From NCBI RefSeq assembly GCF_016741815.1, contig NZ_JAERRJ010000004.1, positions 310,001-374,000 of the forward strand: 64,000 nt of DNA. The letters are read 5' to 3'. The notes beneath the pieces were generated by a model. That model made no database searches and was not told the origin of the DNA. It saw only the letters and a program-made list of their open reading frames with translations. This stretch comes from Nocardia acididurans. Lineage in GTDB: Bacteria; Actinomycetota; Actinomycetes; Mycobacteriales; Mycobacteriaceae. A program made the translations under genes and the position numbers. Below are positions 36,144 through 44,724 of this stretch, one piece after another (position 1 is the first letter of the stretch; the number at the start of each line of letters is the position of its first letter).

Positions 36144-37979
36144 ATGATCGACACTCGCCAGGCCCAACGTGCGTTCGATGCCGGAGTGCTGTCACTGGGT
36201 TTGAGCATCGACGGCCAGGAGTCGAACCGGGACCTCGAATACGCGAAACTCGCCTTTCAGCGCGCCACGGAATGGGATCCGACCATGTGCGACGCCTGGC
36301 TGGGGCGGGCCGTGGCGGGTGAGGTAACCACCGATGTGCTGCACAATCTCTACAAGACCTCGGCCACCACGCTTTTCCGCGAGCAACGGCGACTCGGGCT
36401 GCAACCCCGGGTGCTTGCCGGCAGGTTCCTCCCCGGCCTCTACATCGACTATCCGCTGGCCAGTCTCACCGAGGTCCATGTCGCGTACGCCGCGCATCTG
36501 ATCGCCGACAAGCAGTACGACGAGGCGGAGCGGGTACTCGACGAACTCGAAACGCACCGGGCCGGGCGGGCTTCGGACCCCGACTACGCGATCGACAGCC
36601 GGATCATCGCGTACGTGCGCGGAATTCTGCACTACAACACCCAGCGCTGGCCGGATGTGATGACCGTGCTCGCCGGCTCGGCGGAGTGGGAGGACCCGTA
36701 TCTGGCCGCGGGCGCACATGTGATGGTGGGCACGGCCTGTGCACAGCTCGGCTTGTTCACCGAATCCGTGCGCCGTATGGAAGCCGCTGAGGCCGGGCCG
36801 ATTCCGGCCGCTCGCACCTCCGCCATGTTCTGCCGCGGATTGTGCCTGCGCGAGATGGGCAAACCCGATGAGGCGCAGTCGCTCTTCGAGAAGGTGTATT
36901 CGCAGACACCCGATTTCGAGGCCAATGCCGCCGCCATGCGGGACCGCACCTACCGCATCACCGTCACCTCTCGCGAGGTGATCGAGGCTCGGACCGACAA
37001 GTGGGATCCGGCGTCCGCGCCCTCGCTGGAGGAGAAGCTGGCCGCCGAACATGAGGACCGCGCCAAGCAGATACTCGCCGATGCCCGAGCCGAACTGGAG
37101 AAGCAGATCGGCCTGGAGGCCGTGAAGACCCAGGTGGCGAAGCTGCAATCGAGCGCTCAGCTGGCCAAGATCCGGGCGGAGAAAGGGCTTTCGAGCTCGG
37201 CGCGTGGACAGCATCTGGCCTTCACCGGCCCGCCGGGAACCGGTAAGACCACCATCGCGCGCGTGGTCGCCAAGATCTACTGCGGCCTCGGAATTCTCAA
37301 GACCGACAAGGTGGTGGAGTCCAAGCGCTCCGATTTCGTCGGCCAGCATCTGGGTTCGACGGCCATCAAGACCGACAAGCTGATCGACTCCGCGATGGAC
37401 GGCGTGCTGTTCATCGACGAGGCGTACACGCTGATCCAGACCGGCCTCTCCGGCGGCGACGCTTTCGGTCGCGAAGCGGTGGACACCCTGCTGGCGCGCA
37501 TGGAGAACGACCGCGACCGACTGGTGGTGATCATCGCCGGATACGACGGCGAGATCGATCGCTTCCTCGCCGCGAACGACGGTCTCGCCTCACGCTTCTC
37601 CAAGCGATTGCTGTTTCCGTCCTACGCCGCCGAGGAGCTCGGGCAGATCGGTCAGGTCATCTCGAACCGGCGCGACTCGCAGCTGTCCGACGGCGCGCTG
37701 GCCGCCCTGGTCGAAGTGTGCGCCAAGCTCTACGCGATGGAATCCACCGACCAGAGCGGCCAGCCGCGCCGCGGCGTGGACTTGGCGGGCAACGGCCGCT
37801 TCATCCGCAATCTGATCGAGGCCGCGGAGGAAGAGCGCGAATTCCGGCTCGCCAACGACGATTCCATCGATCTCGGCGCGATCGACGAGGCGATGCTCAT
37901 GCGCATCGAGGAACCGGATATGCGCTCGGCATTGACGACCATCCTCACTTCCCTGGGGTTGGCGTCGGCCCTCGACTGA
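36144..37979 (+). CDS. eccA: Type VII secretion AAA+ ATPase EccA
   Basis: 611 residues from the ATG at 36144. The N-terminal half (about 1-280) is a TPR-like helical domain that binds Esx and PE/PPE cargo in the family. The C-terminal CbbX-like AAA+ domain has Walker A TGPPGTGKTTIARVVAK, Walker B GVLFIDEAYTL and the sensor segment NDGLASRFSKR. EccA is cytosolic and helps release substrates from chaperones such as EspG. It is followed by eccE after 10 bp. Confidence 0.96.
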   Translation: MIDTRQAQRAFDAGVLSLGLSIDGQESNRDLEYAKLAFQRATEWDPTMCDAWLGRAVAGEVTTDVLHNLYKTSATTLFREQRRLGLQPRVLAGRFLPGLYIDYPLASLTEVHVAYAAHLIADKQYDEAERVLDELETHRAGRASDPDYAIDSRIIAYVRGILHYNTQRWPDVMTVLAGSAEWEDPYLAAGAHVMVGTACAQLGLFTESVRRMEAAEAGPIPAARTSAMFCRGLCLREMGKPDEAQSLFEKVYSQTPDFEANAAAMRDRTYRITVTSREVIEARTDKWDPASAPSLEEKLAAEHEDRAKQILADARAELEKQIGLEAVKTQVAKLQSSAQLAKIRAEKGLSSSARGQHLAFTGPPGTGKTTIARVVAKIYCGLGILKTDKVVESKRSDFVGQHLGSTAIKTDKLIDSAMDGVLFIDEAYTLIQTGLSGGDAFGREAVDTLLARMENDRDRLVVIIAGYDGEIDRFLAANDGLASRFSKRLLFPSYAAEELGQIGQVISNRRDSQLSDGALAALVEVCAKLYAMESTDQSGQPRRGVDLAGNGRFIRNLIEAAEEEREFRLANDDSIDLGAIDEAMLMRIEEPDMRSALTTILTSLGLASALD

Positions 37980-37989
37980 GAACGGCAGT

Positions 37990-40155
37990 ATGAACAGCTA
38001 CGAGAACGGTACGGAACACAACCGGAACAGTTCGGGGGGATCGTTGCAACCAGGCCAGGCACCTCCGCCGCACGGCGGAGCGCATCAGCAGTACGGCGCG
38101 CCCGTGCCCCCGCAGGGCGGACCGAGGCACCACCGCGCGCCACAGCAGCATGGTGCGCCACAGCAGCATGGTGCGCCACAGCAGCATGGTGCGCCACAGC
38201 ACCGGCACAGCGCCGAGCCGAGGCACCGAGCACCCGAACACGCCGGTGTGCCACAACGAAATCCACAGCACCCGCACCCGCCCGAATACGATCAGCGGCG
38301 CCGACCGCCGGAACCGCCGCCGGCTCCACGGCCCGATCCGCGGAGCTCGCAGGAAGACGCGAATCAGCGCTCTCGCGCACCGCAGGATGAGCCGGCAGCG
38401 CCGTCGCGACCGCCCGCGGACGAGGACAATTCGAGTCGAAGCGCCGTCGAGCTCAGTTCGGACGAGATGTGGCTGTTCCGGATGATGCCGCTCCGGCTGG
38501 TGATTCCGGTCTCGCTCCTCGTCGTGATCGCTACGGTGATCTCGGTCGCGTTCGATGCGCCCTGGTGGGGCATCGCGCTGGCGGGGGTGGTTCCGGCGCT
38601 CGTGGGACTCACGCCGGTCCGCGGCGTCCCGATCGGATTGCGGCTGGCGCAGTGGATCGCGTTCCGGGTACGGCGAGCACGCCGTCGCAACCTCGAGGAA
38701 CCGACGCTGGTGGACGTGCCGCTGCCGGACGGCGGCAGTTGCGGTCTGCGGTGGGACGGCTCACTGCTGACGATGATGCTGCGCATCGATCCGCCACCGG
38801 ACACGCTCACGCTGCTGCGGCGTGGCTCGTTGTCCACCGATCAGGTGCTACCGCTTACCGAAATCGCCTCGTGCCTGCGGCAATACGATGTCGAACTGGA
38901 TTCGGCCGACGTGATCAGCACCGGCACCCGCACCGCCAGCACCGAGGCCGTGCTGTCCGGCTACGCGGCCACGATCGCGCCGCTGGGCAAACTGTACGAC
39001 GAAATCCTCGGCCCCCTACCGGCTATCGCGCATCGCACGGTATGGCTGGTACTGCGGTTGAATCCGCTGGCGAATGCCAAGGCGGTCGACAATCGCGGCG
39101 GTGGGCCGGAAGGCGCGTTGCGTGCGGCCATCATCGCAACCCGTCGCGTGGCCAACAGGCTCGCAGCGCGCGGCATCACAGCCTCGGTGCTCACCACCTC
39201 CGAAATGACGACCGCGTTGCGGGAATTGACCCGCGGCATCCCCCTCGAAGAGTTCACCGAAACTCCGAAGTCACTGGAATACAACGGAATCCATCTGACC
39301 AGCTTCCAGATCGATCCGGAACTCTTCAATTCCGATGGGCTGGCCAAGATCTGGGCCGTGCGCTGCCTGTCCACCACGGTGACCGTCCGCCTGCGCCCCG
39401 CCAACAGCTCCGCGCCGGACGGCACCGACGACCCGGCCACCATCGAGGTCGACGCACGGGTCCGCTACGACACCACACACGAACTCGACGAGCCTCCGGT
39501 GCTTGGTCTGCGGGAGCTGTCCCGGCGGCAGCTCTGGGCATTGGCCGACACGCTGTCCTTCGGCGCTCAGGAAGTCCGCCCGGGCGGCTATCGTGGCCCG
39601 CTCGACGCCCTGTCCGGCATCACGGTCCCCACGGCGGGCTGCGGCCAGCTCATCGGGGCCGACGCCGCCGGCAGTGGTATCGCGGTCCCGCTCATCGGAG
39701 ACGGATCCCGCCGCATCGACATCATCGCCGACCTGTCCATGGCGCAGCAGGTGATCTTGCGCGCCATCGCTCTGGGCGCGGGCGCGGTGGTGCACACCTC
39801 CCGTCCGGGCGCGTGGCAGCAGATGATCGCGAATATCGGTGCGGCCCACGCCCTCTCACTGGCGTCCTCGGTCACCCATACCGGCCGCAATGCCACCGCG
39901 ACCAGCCGGATTCCGCATCCGGCCGCCACGGTGATCGTGTTCGACGGCGTCCCGTCCGCCGCTCCCCCGGGTTCGGCCACCGTCGTCACCATCTACGAGA
40001 CGGTGCCGCCGGACTACCGGCCGGAGGCGGATGTGACCATCTTCCAGCATCCGGATGCCCGGCACACGGTCACGGTGGATACCCCGGCGACCAGAACCAC
40101 GGCCATGCTCGTGACCACATCCGCCGAGCAGCATTACATCGGCGCTGTGGGGTGA
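37990..40155 (+). CDS. eccE: Type VII secretion protein EccE with long His/Pro/Gln-rich N-terminal extension
   Basis: 721 residues against about 330-540 in most EccE proteins. Residues 1 to about 160 are disordered, rich in H, P, Q and G with repeated QQHGAP units. Two close transmembrane helices follow (LRLVIPVSLLVVIATVISVA and WWGIALAGVVPALVGL, about 170-215), then the cytosolic/periplasmic EccE domain (VPLPDGGSCGLRWDGSLLTM onward). EccE sits at the edge of the ESX membrane complex. The gene ends 4 bp from the convergent end of eccB. The identity is supported by the two-helix layout and locus position more than by a single motif. Confidence 0.85.
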   Translation: MNSYENGTEHNRNSSGGSLQPGQAPPPHGGAHQQYGAPVPPQGGPRHHRAPQQHGAPQQHGAPQQHGAPQHRHSAEPRHRAPEHAGVPQRNPQHPHPPEYDQRRRPPEPPPAPRPDPRSSQEDANQRSRAPQDEPAAPSRPPADEDNSSRSAVELSSDEMWLFRMMPLRLVIPVSLLVVIATVISVAFDAPWWGIALAGVVPALVGLTPVRGVPIGLRLAQWIAFRVRRARRRNLEEPTLVDVPLPDGGSCGLRWDGSLLTMMLRIDPPPDTLTLLRRGSLSTDQVLPLTEIASCLRQYDVELDSADVISTGTRTASTEAVLSGYAATIAPLGKLYDEILGPLPAIAHRTVWLVLRLNPLANAKAVDNRGGGPEGALRAAIIATRRVANRLAARGITASVLTTSEMTTALRELTRGIPLEEFTETPKSLEYNGIHLTSFQIDPELFNSDGLAKIWAVRCLSTTVTVRLRPANSSAPDGTDDPATIEVDARVRYDTTHELDEPPVLGLRELSRRQLWALADTLSFGAQEVRPGGYRGPLDALSGITVPTAGCGQLIGADAAGSGIAVPLIGDGSRRIDIIADLSMAQQVILRAIALGAGAVVHTSRPGAWQQMIANIGAAHALSLASSVTHTGRNATATSRIPHPAATVIVFDGVPSAAPPGSATVVTIYETVPPDYRPEADVTIFQHPDARHTVTVDTPATRTTAMLVTTSAEQHYIGAVG
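38137..38202 (+). repeat. 18-bp tandem repeat in eccE
   Basis: Three identical copies of GCGCCACAGCAGCATGGT (38137-38154, 38155-38172, 38173-38190) and a partial fourth encode QQHGAP hexapeptides. The identity of the copies suggests recent expansion and possible length variation. The histidines could bind metal. Confidence 0.92.
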
Positions 40156-40159
40156 GGCG

Positions 40160-41668
40160 TCAGTCGCCGCTCGGCAGGGTGTCGTAACTCACCAGGGCGG
40201 CGCTGCGCGACAGGGTCGGCCCGGCGACGAGCTGACCGATGATCGCCCAGGGCGCCAGGTGGGGCGTCGTACCCAGACCGAGCGTCTGCGCGGTGTCCAG
40301 ATCCGGAATGCCGTAGCGAATTCCGTTGTCCGCCACGTAGAACAGGCTGCCCCGTCGCGGGCTGCCCGGTTCGACACCGGTGACCCAGACGAATTCTCCG
40401 GTGGTGGGCGGTACGTACACGCTGTCCACGCGGTCACCGGTGTCGTCGGCGGACGAAAGTCCCACCGGCACGGCGGAATCGGAGATCGGCAGGCGGGTGC
40501 CGATCAGCATGCTCACCACTGCGCGATCCGCGGGTCCTTCGACCACGTCGGCCGAGGCCAGTCCGGCGCCCTGCTCCCGGGACCAGGCGATGCAGGCGAC
40601 CGGATTGTCCTCCGCGCTGATGATCTTCGGGGTCTCATCGGGGAAGCCGTCCACCGGCAGCGAGTGCACCACCGCGACGCCACGCAGCATATCCGGTGTC
40701 ACGGACTCGATTTCGGGCATCTGCTGCGAGTTCGCATTGCGGATCAGTTCCGCGGTGAACGACGAAATGCGCTGCACGCCATTGGCCAGCACGACGTAGA
40801 GCTCCGGCTTATCGGAGCTGCCGAGCGCCACCCGGATGACACCGCCGATCGGCACGCCGCTCAACTTGCCCGGTCCGGGCCCACCGGCCTCCGGAATCGC
40901 CGGCACCGCCAGCGCCGGGACTTCGGTCGCCGCATCGAGCAGGCCCGTGGTCACCGGGCGCGGGTTCGAACCCGACAGGTTCAAAGACTGCTCGATCGCC
41001 GAATCGCGCGGATCGACCTCGGCACGCTTGCCGTCGTAGATCAGATAGGACTTGTCGCCCTTCTTGACGTACAGGGCCACACCGGCATCCGCGCGCTTGA
41101 TACGTTCGTTGAGCTCGGCCTGGCCCGAGATCACGGTTGTCGTCGCCCCCGTTGCGGAGGCCGCACCGCCGCCATCCGACAACTCGACGGTGTCACAGAG
41201 GGTCCAGTCGGCGCGCTCGCCCTGACCGGTGCCCGGCAAGGCCGCCGGCGCACCGGGGATGCCCACGATGGCCCCGCGCGGCAGCGAATTGAGCTTGTTG
41301 TCCTTGACCGACTTCGGATTTTCGTTCGAATCGACGATCAACCGGGCGGACGCCAGATTCAAGACCGGGTGCAACGTCTGCTTGGTGTCGTCGTCCTCAT
41401 CGGTGACGACCACATAGAGCGCACCGCTCTCCTTGCCCACCACGATCGTCGCATCGCCGATCGACCCCTGGGGCTTGATGAACGCCATGATCGCCGCACC
41501 CGCGACCACCAGAACGGCCAGCACCGCACCCGAGATCAAGGATCGGAACTGCGCGCGCATCGGATCGTGCAGCATTCGCACATCGCGCCGAACCAACGCG
41601 TGATCGAGCCGCCGCAACAGGAAGCGGTAACCGTTGACTTGGGCGCGCGTGGTCAACTGCGCTGGCAC
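40160..41668 (-). CDS. eccB: Type VII secretion protein EccB
   Basis: 502 residues from the GTG at 41666-41668, preceded by GGAGG (minus strand) at good spacing; this start gives the canonical PAQLTTRAQVNGYRFLLRRL. One transmembrane helix (about 50-72, LISGAVLAVLVVAGAAIMAF) is followed by a large extracytoplasmic domain containing the family's repeated R-domains and a cysteine pair (DWTLCDTVEL and NPVACIAWSRE). EccB forms the periplasmic crown of the ESX complex. It is the last gene of the minus-strand run, separated from the Esx genes by a strong hairpin. Confidence 0.95.
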   Translation of the reverse strand: MPAQLTTRAQVNGYRFLLRRLDHALVRRDVRMLHDPMRAQFRSLISGAVLAVLVVAGAAIMAFIKPQGSIGDATIVVGKESGALYVVVTDEDDDTKQTLHPVLNLASARLIVDSNENPKSVKDNKLNSLPRGAIVGIPGAPAALPGTGQGERADWTLCDTVELSDGGGAASATGATTTVISGQAELNERIKRADAGVALYVKKGDKSYLIYDGKRAEVDPRDSAIEQSLNLSGSNPRPVTTGLLDAATEVPALAVPAIPEAGGPGPGKLSGVPIGGVIRVALGSSDKPELYVVLANGVQRISSFTAELIRNANSQQMPEIESVTPDMLRGVAVVHSLPVDGFPDETPKIISAEDNPVACIAWSREQGAGLASADVVEGPADRAVVSMLIGTRLPISDSAVPVGLSSADDTGDRVDSVYVPPTTGEFVWVTGVEPGSPRRGSLFYVADNGIRYGIPDLDTAQTLGLGTTPHLAPWAIIGQLVAGPTLSRSAALVSYDTLPSGD

Positions 41669-41730
41669 GAATCCTCCATCAGGCCAATGGGTGAGCACGT
41701 CACAGCCGAGTGCGTCACCTGTTCAAGAGC

Positions 41731-41764
41731 ATAGGCACCCCTCCACACTCGGAGGGGTGCCTAT
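41731..41764 (-). terminator. Perfect 14-bp hairpin between the Esx pair and eccB
   Basis: ATAGGCACCCCTCC (41731-41744) pairs without mismatch with GGAGGGGTGCCTAT (41751-41764) around a 6-nt loop. It lies 18 bp after the stop of the Esx gene ending at 41782 and 63 bp before eccB, so it may make the abundant esx mRNA and attenuate read-through into eccB. Confidence 0.85.
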
Positions 41765-41781
41765 CGGTTCGAGCGGAACGC

Positions 41782-42114
41782 TCAGCCGCCGAAACCGCCG
41801 GCGACCCGACCGTCCGTGCTGAGCGCGTTGTTGATCGCGTTCTCGACCTCGTTGGCCACGCGGGTGAGCGTCGTCAGGGTGTCGGAGTACTCCCCGTTCC
41901 AGCGCACCTTCACGGCGTCGAAGCTGTTCCACGACGAGTTCTGCTCGCCGGTGACCTCGTTGGTCCAAGCATCCTTCAGCTTGGCCGACGCAGCACCGAA
42001 CGCGCTGGTGGTCTCGTTGTTCGTGGTGCCATCGCCGGCCGCCGACACCAGATCGGTGTGGTACTGACGGAGATTGCTGACCAGCTCCCGCATAGTGCGT
42101 TCGTCGTAAAGCAT
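41782..42114 (-). CDS. WXG100-family Esx protein (ESAT-6-like partner)
   Basis: 110 residues, mostly helical. The WXG motif is Trp72-Asn-Gly74 (KVRWNGEYSDTL), placed later than in short Esx proteins because of a longer first helix. A Gly-rich tail (DGRVAGGFGG) ends it. It follows the neighbouring 98-residue Esx gene by 41 bp, the usual pairing in which the two proteins form a four-helix heterodimer exported by EccC. No YxxxD/E-type signal is visible at its end, so the partner likely carries it. Confidence 0.85.
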   Translation of the reverse strand: MLYDERTMRELVSNLRQYHTDLVSAAGDGTTNNETTSAFGAASAKLKDAWTNEVTGEQNSSWNSFDAVKVRWNGEYSDTLTTLTRVANEVENAINNALSTDGRVAGGFGG

Positions 42115-42155
42115 TTCAGTCCTTTTCGAGTGTTGGGTAGGTGAGCCGGGGTCGG

Positions 42156-42452
42156 TCAGAGATTCGTGAGCTTCATGAATCCGTCACCGGATTCCTGGTC
42201 CATGTTCGCGAACGTGGTCTTACCGACGCCGACCTGAGCCTCGAACTCCGACAGCAGGTTCTTCAGCTTCAGCGCCTCGCCGTCCCACGCGGTGGCAGCA
42301 CCCTGGAACGCGTCACCGGCGGTTCCCTGGAAGCCCTTACGGGCGGTCTCCACCGCATCCGTGATCTTGCTCAGAATGACCTGAACCGTATCGATCGCCT
42401 CAGCCATGCCCGATTGGGCGGCCGCTGTCATTTCGGTATTCGATGCAACCAT
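42156..42452 (-). CDS. WXG100-family Esx protein with FXG turn (CFP-10-like partner)
   Basis: 98 residues, the standard WXG100 size. The central turn has Phe41-Gln-Gly43 (KGFQGTAGDAF) in place of Trp-X-Gly. After the second helix the C-terminal part has FANMD, which fits the YxxxD/E secretion signal with Phe for Tyr. Its position just upstream of the 110-residue Esx gene, and the clean helix-turn-helix pattern, support an Esx heterodimer. The aromatic replacements are a real difference from textbook members. Confidence 0.85.
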   Translation of the reverse strand: MVASNTEMTAAAQSGMAEAIDTVQVILSKITDAVETARKGFQGTAGDAFQGAATAWDGEALKLKNLLSEFEAQVGVGKTTFANMDQESGDGFMKLTNL

Positions 42453-42546
42453 CGTGTTCCCTCTTACCTTCGTGTTTCATTGGATCGACAGGTGAAACGC
42501 ATTGCATCACCCGCTTCGGAGTGGATCAGCAGCCAACCAGTCCGGC

Positions 42547-43335
42547 TCACGGCAGCCACCTCCCCCCAGGCAGCGATTCGATCAGCCCCGAAATCGCCTG
42601 TGCGATCCGGTGATCGGTGCCCGGTGTCACGGTGGACCAGATTTGCTGGTCCGGTGCGATCGACGGGGCGGCCAGAATGCGGCCGCGATCGGTGTCGTAG
42701 ACGACGACGGCTCCCGGCGATCGGTCGGTAACGCCGTCCGTGTAGGCGTATGCCACGACTTCGGCGTAGGTATGGGCGGAGGACAGGGCCAAACCGTAGG
42801 CGGCGGCATCGGTATCGGGGACGCCCAGGTGGTAGACGGCGGCGGCGTAGTCCTCGGAACTTGTCGCGGTATCGAAGCGCTCGGCCAGTTCGTGAGCAGG
42901 CGCGCTGAAGCCGACGACGTCCGCGGAGGAACAGACGCCGAGGTTGTCGAGGATGGGGCGCGCCAGAGAAGCTCCGGAGCCATCGGACCACAGCGGCTGG
43001 ACGTCGATGGCGTCGCCGCGACGCACGGCTACCGCATGATGGTCGGCCCGGCGGGCAACGCAGACGCGCAGGGTGGTGTCAGGCGTGAAGATGCGCGCCG
43101 CGAGCTCGCAATCCGGCTGAGCGAGAGTGAACAGGGCTGCGGCGATCTCAGGATCGGCGTCACCGTGAGAATCGATGACGCGGGCCGCTAGCAGATCGGC
43201 GCGCGCGAGATCCTGGGCCCGCTCGTATTCGCGGTGGGAATCCTGTTGCGGGCCGATGGACAAGACCAGGGGGAGAGCCTGGATGCCGAGGTGGCCGGCC
43301 AGGGCGATAACGCCGTCATTGGTCAGCGTGGTCAT
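42547..43335 (-). CDS. espG: ESX secretion-associated protein EspG (first copy)
   Basis: 262 residues. The start TLTNDGVIALAGHLGIQALP and the overall alpha/beta pattern match EspG chaperones, which bind the tip of the PPE helical bundle and keep PE/PPE pairs soluble until export. Its ATG overlaps the stop of the PPE gene (ATGA), so chaperone and client are translationally coupled. There is a second EspG-like gene at 47269-48045. Confidence 0.85.
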   Translation of the reverse strand: MTTLTNDGVIALAGHLGIQALPLVLSIGPQQDSHREYERAQDLARADLLAARVIDSHGDADPEIAAALFTLAQPDCELAARIFTPDTTLRVCVARRADHHAVAVRRGDAIDVQPLWSDGSGASLARPILDNLGVCSSADVVGFSAPAHELAERFDTATSSEDYAAAVYHLGVPDTDAAAYGLALSSAHTYAEVVAYAYTDGVTDRSPGAVVVYDTDRGRILAAPSIAPDQQIWSTVTPGTDHRIAQAISGLIESLPGGRWLP

Positions 43336-44369
43336 CCGGTCACCTCCTCCTGCGTGGTGGGTGCGGGCCGGGACACCGGGGCTTCGACACCGGTGGTGCC
43401 GGCGTTGAACGGGATATCGACGGCGGGACGCTGGGCCGCGGGGTCGAGGCCGCCGAGCACGGCGGGAGCGACCTGCATACCGGAGGACAGACCGAGGTCC
43501 GCGTCGGTCGGGGCGACGCCGGCCAGGCCCTCGCGGGTGGTGTGTTCCTCATCGGACTGGCCGCCCGCCATGGCCGCCGGCGCCATGGGCATCGCGGAGC
43601 CACTCTGGTGGGTCGTAACCGGCTGCACCACAACCTGTTCCGTCTTGGCGGTGGTCGAATCGGTGTTGCCGCGGACGCGGAACTCCGTCTTCACCGGAGC
43701 GATGCTGATGGGCGCCATCGAATAGCCCGGCACACCCCCCTGCGGGGAGTTCGCGACCGGTTCCTCCGCGGAAACGACATTCTCGGTGGTCTGCAAACCG
43801 GCGGAAATCGGCGGCGGCGACTGCTGCTCCCACGGGGTGGCCAGATGTTCGGTGGCTGCCTCGTAGGTGCGCATCACCCGCGACGCAACGGCTTTCACGG
43901 TATCGGCATCGCTTTCGGCGAGCGCGATCTTGGCCAGCATGGGCGCGCCGAGGGCCGAGCCGACCTGTTCCAGCAGCTCACGGAATTGCTGGAGCTTCTC
44001 CACGTCACCGGCGTCCGGCATGGCCAGACGCGCGATTTCATATGCGGCGGCGTGACTTTCGGCCTGCACCGCGTTGGCCGCCGCCGCGGCCGCGGCCGAT
44101 CCCAGCCAATCCCGCAGCGCGCGCAAGCGTTCGATGAACGGGCCGCTGTTCTTGGATTCCCAAGCGCTGTCGAGGGTTTCGAGGATCCGCTCGTAATCGA
44201 TGGCAGCCGAACCGAAACCCGCACTCAGCCGTGCCCAGGCAAGCCCGGCTTCGGCGGCGGGCACAGCGCCCGCCCCCGTCACCAGATCCTTGGCCAGTTG
44301 CTCCGGCGGCCTGGCTTCCCACACCGTCCCCGTGAAGCCCGGATTCGTCGGTTCCAGCACCATCGACAT
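43332..44369 (-). CDS. PPE-domain protein
   Basis: 345 residues. VWEARPPEQLAKDLVTGAGA near the start holds the PPE-type motif, and the following helices (about 25-180) include WESKNSGPF with the conserved WxxxxSG-like turn. The rest is a low-complexity region rich in P, A, T and V ending in DIPFNAGTTGVEAPV. It follows the PE gene by nine bases and overlaps the espG start, giving the order PE-PPE-EspG. The ATG at 44367-44369 has a weak ribosome binding site; a second ATG two codons in is possible. Confidence 0.87.
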   Translation of the reverse strand: MSMVLEPTNPGFTGTVWEARPPEQLAKDLVTGAGAVPAAEAGLAWARLSAGFGSAAIDYERILETLDSAWESKNSGPFIERLRALRDWLGSAAAAAAANAVQAESHAAAYEIARLAMPDAGDVEKLQQFRELLEQVGSALGAPMLAKIALAESDADTVKAVASRVMRTYEAATEHLATPWEQQSPPPISAGLQTTENVVSAEEPVANSPQGGVPGYSMAPISIAPVKTEFRVRGNTDSTTAKTEQVVVQPVTTHQSGSAMPMAPAAMAGGQSDEEHTTREGLAGVAPTDADLGLSSGMQVAPAVLGGLDPAAQRPAVDIPFNAGTTGVEAPVSRPAPTTQEEVTG

Positions 44370-44378
44370 CGAACCCGG

Positions 44379-44699
44379 TCAGACCGCGGTCACACCGAAG
44401 CCGAGGGCGTTGTCGTCCTCGGCCTGGCCGAAGCTCACGACCTGGGCGCGTAGTGCGGCGGCCAGCTGGCGAACCTCGGTGACGCTGTCGGCGCCGACGG
44501 TCGCGAACTGCGCGGCCACGGCGTTCAAGGTCTGCGCGGCGGCCACGGACACCTCATCCGCACCGGCCGGTGCGATGTCGAGCTTCACCTGTTCGGCGTC
44601 CATGCCGGCGGCGATGCGGTCGGCGAGCGCATCCAGCTGCGCGGCCGCGGTCAGCGCGCTCGAGGCGTCGAAGCGCACTCCGTCGAATCCGTTGCTCAT
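44379..44699 (-). CDS. PE-family protein
   Basis: 106 residues, almost entirely two long helices. The conserved PE segment around APAGADEVSVAAAQTLNAVA is clear, although the name-giving Pro-Glu pair near the start is absent. It should pair with the PPE protein encoded nine bases downstream. GGAG precedes the ATG at 44697-44699. Confidence 0.85.
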   Translation of the reverse strand: MSNGFDGVRFDASSALTAAAQLDALADRIAAGMDAEQVKLDIAPAGADEVSVAAAQTLNAVAAQFATVGADSVTEVRQLAAALRAQVVSFGQAEDDNALGFGVTAV

Positions 44700-44724
44700 G
44701 TAATTCTCCTGTCCCCCAGTGTTT

